Program-made: the position numbers and the translations under genes | In this document: in pieces, positions 5,945 through 7,904 of the stretch | Position numbering within the stretch: position 1 is the stretch's first letter | Layout: every line of letters begins with the position of its first letter | The notes under the pieces: generated by a model | Databases searched by the model: none | What the model saw: the letters and a program-made list of their open reading frames with translations, nothing else | What the model was told of the DNA's origin: nothing | Source: an uncultured Blautia sp. | GTDB lineage: Bacteria > Bacillota > Clostridia > Lachnospirales > Lachnospiraceae | NCBI GenBank assembly: GCA_902476765.1 | Contig: CABSEJ010000154.1 | Coordinates: 1-7,904 of the forward strand | DNA: 7,904 bases | Direction: 5' to 3'

Positions 5945-7282
5945 GTGCTTAATATTATTGTTCAACTGTCAAAATATCTGCTGTTGATACTGGCAGCTCT
6001 CTATACTCTGGAGAGCTTTATGGTATTCAGATACGAGGATGATTACGATAAACGTTATATTCTAAGAAAACAGCTTCTTCTCATTCTGTTTTTGAATTTT
6101 ACAGCTTTTGTGGTGATTTTCCTGAACACAGAGGAAGTAAAAATTATCTATATGTTTGGGGCTCTGATTATATACCTCATAGCCGTGCAGGTGCTGTACC
6201 GGCTATTTTATAAGCAGGCCTCCATACTACTTCTCAATCATATGTGCATGCTGCTGTCTATAGGCTTTATTATGATTGCCAGACTGGATGTAGATTCCGC
6301 TTTCCGGCAGCTTATGATTGTGGCAGGGGCCTCTGTGCTGGCCCTTATTATCCCGGTTATGATAAGGAAAATGTATTTCCTGAAAAAATGGACCTGGTTT
6401 TATGCTGCAGCAGGATTTCTTATGCTGGCAGTGGTGTTGGTGCTGGGAGATAATGTAAACGGAGCTAAAATCAACATACAAATCGGAGGCTTTGCTTTTC
6501 AACCCTCTGAATTTGTAAAAATTATTTTTGTATTTTTTGCAGCCAGCAGGCTTTATAAAAAAAGTGCAACCTTTAAGGACCATGTAATAACTACCGCAGT
6601 GGCGGCGGCGTATGTGTTAATTCTGGTGCTTTCCAGGGATTTGGGAAGCGCAGCGGTATTCTTTGTCACTTATGTGGTTATGCTTTATGTGGCTACCAAG
6701 AAACCGGTGTACCTGTTGGCCGGCTTTGGCAGCGGAGCCGGAGCTGCGGTTCTGGCCTACTTTCTGTTTTCCCATGTGAAGCAGAGAGTGGTGGCCTGGA
6801 AAGACCCTTTTTCCGTTTACCAAACCTCAGGTTATCAGATTGTCCAGGGACTTTTTGCCATCGGCACGGGAGGCTGGTTCGGCATGGGCTTATGCCAGGG
6901 CTCCCCTGAGATGATTCCCTTTGTAAAGCAGGACTATATGTTTGCAGCTATCTGCGAGGAACTGGGAGGCCTGTTTGCCATCTGTATGGTGCTTATTTGT
7001 ATGAGCATGTTTCTGCTGGTGGTGAATATTTCTTTGAGAATCAAAAAGCGTTTCTATAAGCTTATTGCCCTGGGCCTGGGTACGGAATATGCTTTCCAGG
7101 TTTTTCTTACCATAGGAGGCGTTACCAAATTTATCCCCATGACGGGTATCACCCTTCCTCTGGTAAGCTACGGAGGAAGCTCGGCTCTGGGAACCATTAT
7201 GATGCTGGCCATCATACAGGGACTTTATATTTTGAGAGAAGACGAGGATGAAGAATTTGAAAAGCAAAAAGAAAGAATATAA
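5945..7282 (+). CDS. SEDS-family peptidoglycan glycosyltransferase (FtsW/RodA/SpoVE family)
   Basis: SEDS proteins polymerise lipid II into glycan strands and act with a class B PBP. The 445-residue product is a polytopic membrane protein with roughly ten to twelve hydrophobic segments. SEDS signatures visible are FQPSEFVKI (Q186-K192), SRDLGSA (around D232), the extracellular QDYMFAAICEELGG with D330 at the position of the essential aspartate of the family, and the C-terminal GGVTKFIPMTGITLPLVSYGGSS. It is longer than E. coli RodA (about 370 residues); the surplus is mainly an N-terminal block of about 60-100 residues with extra membrane segments, plus an acidic tail EDEDEEFEKQKERI. The only credible start is the GTG at 5945, with AGGTG at 5935-5939 partly overlapping the upstream gene's end. 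The final 35 bases overlap the PBP gene. Pairing with an elongation-type class B PBP favours RodA over FtsW, but the symbol is left open. Confidence 0.92.
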   Translation: MLNIIVQLSKYLLLILAALYTLESFMVFRYEDDYDKRYILRKQLLLILFLNFTAFVVIFLNTEEVKIIYMFGALIIYLIAVQVLYRLFYKQASILLLNHMCMLLSIGFIMIARLDVDSAFRQLMIVAGASVLALIIPVMIRKMYFLKKWTWFYAAAGFLMLAVVLVLGDNVNGAKINIQIGGFAFQPSEFVKIIFVFFAASRLYKKSATFKDHVITTAVAAAYVLILVLSRDLGSAAVFFVTYVVMLYVATKKPVYLLAGFGSGAGAAVLAYFLFSHVKQRVVAWKDPFSVYQTSGYQIVQGLFAIGTGGWFGMGLCQGSPEMIPFVKQDYMFAAICEELGGLFAICMVLICMSMFLLVVNISLRIKKRFYKLIALGLGTEYAFQVFLTIGGVTKFIPMTGITLPLVSYGGSSALGTIMMLAIIQGLYILREDEDEEFEKQKERI

Positions 7283-7904
7283 CAGACGGGGGAGACGTGA
7301 CAGGGATTTGCCGGGAAAAAAGAAAAAGAAGGCTAAGGGTACAAAAAACAGGGAATATGCTATTGTCAGCTATTTCTTTGTGGCGATTTTCATTGCCCTG
7401 ATTGGCTATCTTGTGTATTTTAATACAGCGAAAAGGGATTCTGTTATCAGCAGTCCTTATAACACCAGGCAGAACCAGTATGCAGACAGGATTACAAGGG
7501 GCAGTATTCTCTCTGCAGAGGGAGAGACCCTTGCTTATACCCAGACAGATGAAGAGGGTAACGAAACCAGGGTTTACCCTTACGGCAGAGTCTTTGCCCA
7601 TACCGTAGGCTATGATTGTAAAGGTAAATCAGGTCTGGAATCTGTGGCTAATTTTTCCCTTATGACCTCTCACAGTAACTATGTGGACCAGGTGAAAAAC
7701 CAGATTCTGGACAATAAAAACCCGGGAGATAATGTGGTGACAACCTTAAATGCCAAGCTGCAGCAGGTGGCTTACAATGCCCTGGGCAATAACGACGGCG
7801 TGGTGGTGGCCATTGAGCCAAGTACCGGAAAGGTGCTGGCTATGGTGTCAAAGCCGGATTTTAATCCTAATGATTATAAAAGCGCTGATAAAGATGTGTA
7901 TAAT
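7248..7904 (+). CDS. Class B penicillin-binding protein (peptidoglycan transpeptidase), 5' part only
   Basis: The frame opens at ATG 7248, inside the SEDS gene, and runs to the window edge without a stop, giving 219 residues. The N-terminus is very basic (KSKKKEYNRRGRRDRD, then KKKKKAKGTKN), followed by one membrane anchor (about 38-58). The class B pedestal signature RITRGSI (81-87) with LSAEGETLAYT comes next, then YPYGRVFAHTVGYD and KSGLES. After that the N-terminal edge of the transpeptidase domain appears: NPGDNVVTTLNAKLQQVAYNAL and GVVVAIEPSTGKVLAMVSKPDFNPNDY. The catalytic SxxK, SxN and KTG motifs lie beyond the edge, so activity cannot be checked. The layout recalls PbpA/PBP2-type elongation enzymes encoded beside RodA. 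The ribosome binding site (GACGAGG immediately before ATG) is weak, so translation is probably coupled to the SEDS gene by the 35-base overlap. It should cross-link strands made by the SEDS partner. Confidence 0.9.
   Translation, partial: MKNLKSKKKEYNRRGRRDRDLPGKKKKKAKGTKNREYAIVSYFFVAIFIALIGYLVYFNTAKRDSVISSPYNTRQNQYADRITRGSILSAEGETLAYTQTDEEGNETRVYPYGRVFAHTVGYDCKGKSGLESVANFSLMTSHSNYVDQVKNQILDNKNPGDNVVTTLNAKLQQVAYNALGNNDGVVVAIEPSTGKVLAMVSKPDFNPNDYKSADKDVYN

Noticed and set aside
7212..7601. Minus-strand ORF of 129 residues across the SEDS/PBP junction
   Set aside because: It is antisense to the clear PBP coding frame and shows no family motif.

Overview
The window looks like chromosomal DNA from a low-to-mid-GC Firmicute of the class Clostridia, most likely a Lachnospiraceae. 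This is inferred from strong AGGAGG-type ribosome binding sites, AGA/AGG-rich arginine codons, sigma-A-like promoters, a ruvAB pair without ruvC, a ZapA with a long coiled coil, a U32 peptidase carrying a DUF3656-type C-terminal part, and a long SEDS protein paired with a class B PBP. I cannot name the genus or species.

Left end (1-566): a scarred accessory stretch. Bases 1-52 are the 3' end (tail of domain V plus domain VI) of a group II intron whose body lies off the window. Next to it on the minus strand is a broken cytidylate kinase-like gene (84-377) lacking its P-loop half and an internal block. A 68-bp near-perfect palindrome (433-500) sits between this relic and the first intact gene; it looks like a small palindromic or MITE-type element rather than a terminator.

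Centre left (567-3087): four tightly packed plus-strand genes, apparently one operon: a NusG domain II membrane-anchored protein, a Gx transporter/heptaprenyl-diphosphate-synthase-I-like membrane protein, ruvA and ruvB. The last two form the Holliday junction branch migration motor. The first two match, from memory, the family pair called EetA/EetB in flavin-based extracellular electron transfer loci, and are the most interesting functional lead here.

Centre (3091-3615): zapA, encoding an FtsZ-ring-associated protein, with its own strong promoter and a rho-independent terminator.

Right (3630-7904): a 21-bp hairpin leader, then a second tight operon: a U32 peptidase-family protein (probably an RNA hydroxylation factor of the RlhA/TrhP type), a SEDS-family (RodA/FtsW) glycosyltransferase, and the first 219 codons of a class B penicillin-binding protein overlapping the SEDS gene by 35 bp. 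The SEDS and PBP proteins should act together as the polymerase and transpeptidase of a peptidoglycan synthase. The PBP runs off the right edge before its catalytic domain.

All intact genes are on the plus strand. Apart from the left 566 bases the window is ordinary housekeeping DNA. I found no CRISPR array, tRNA, rRNA, integrase or defence system.
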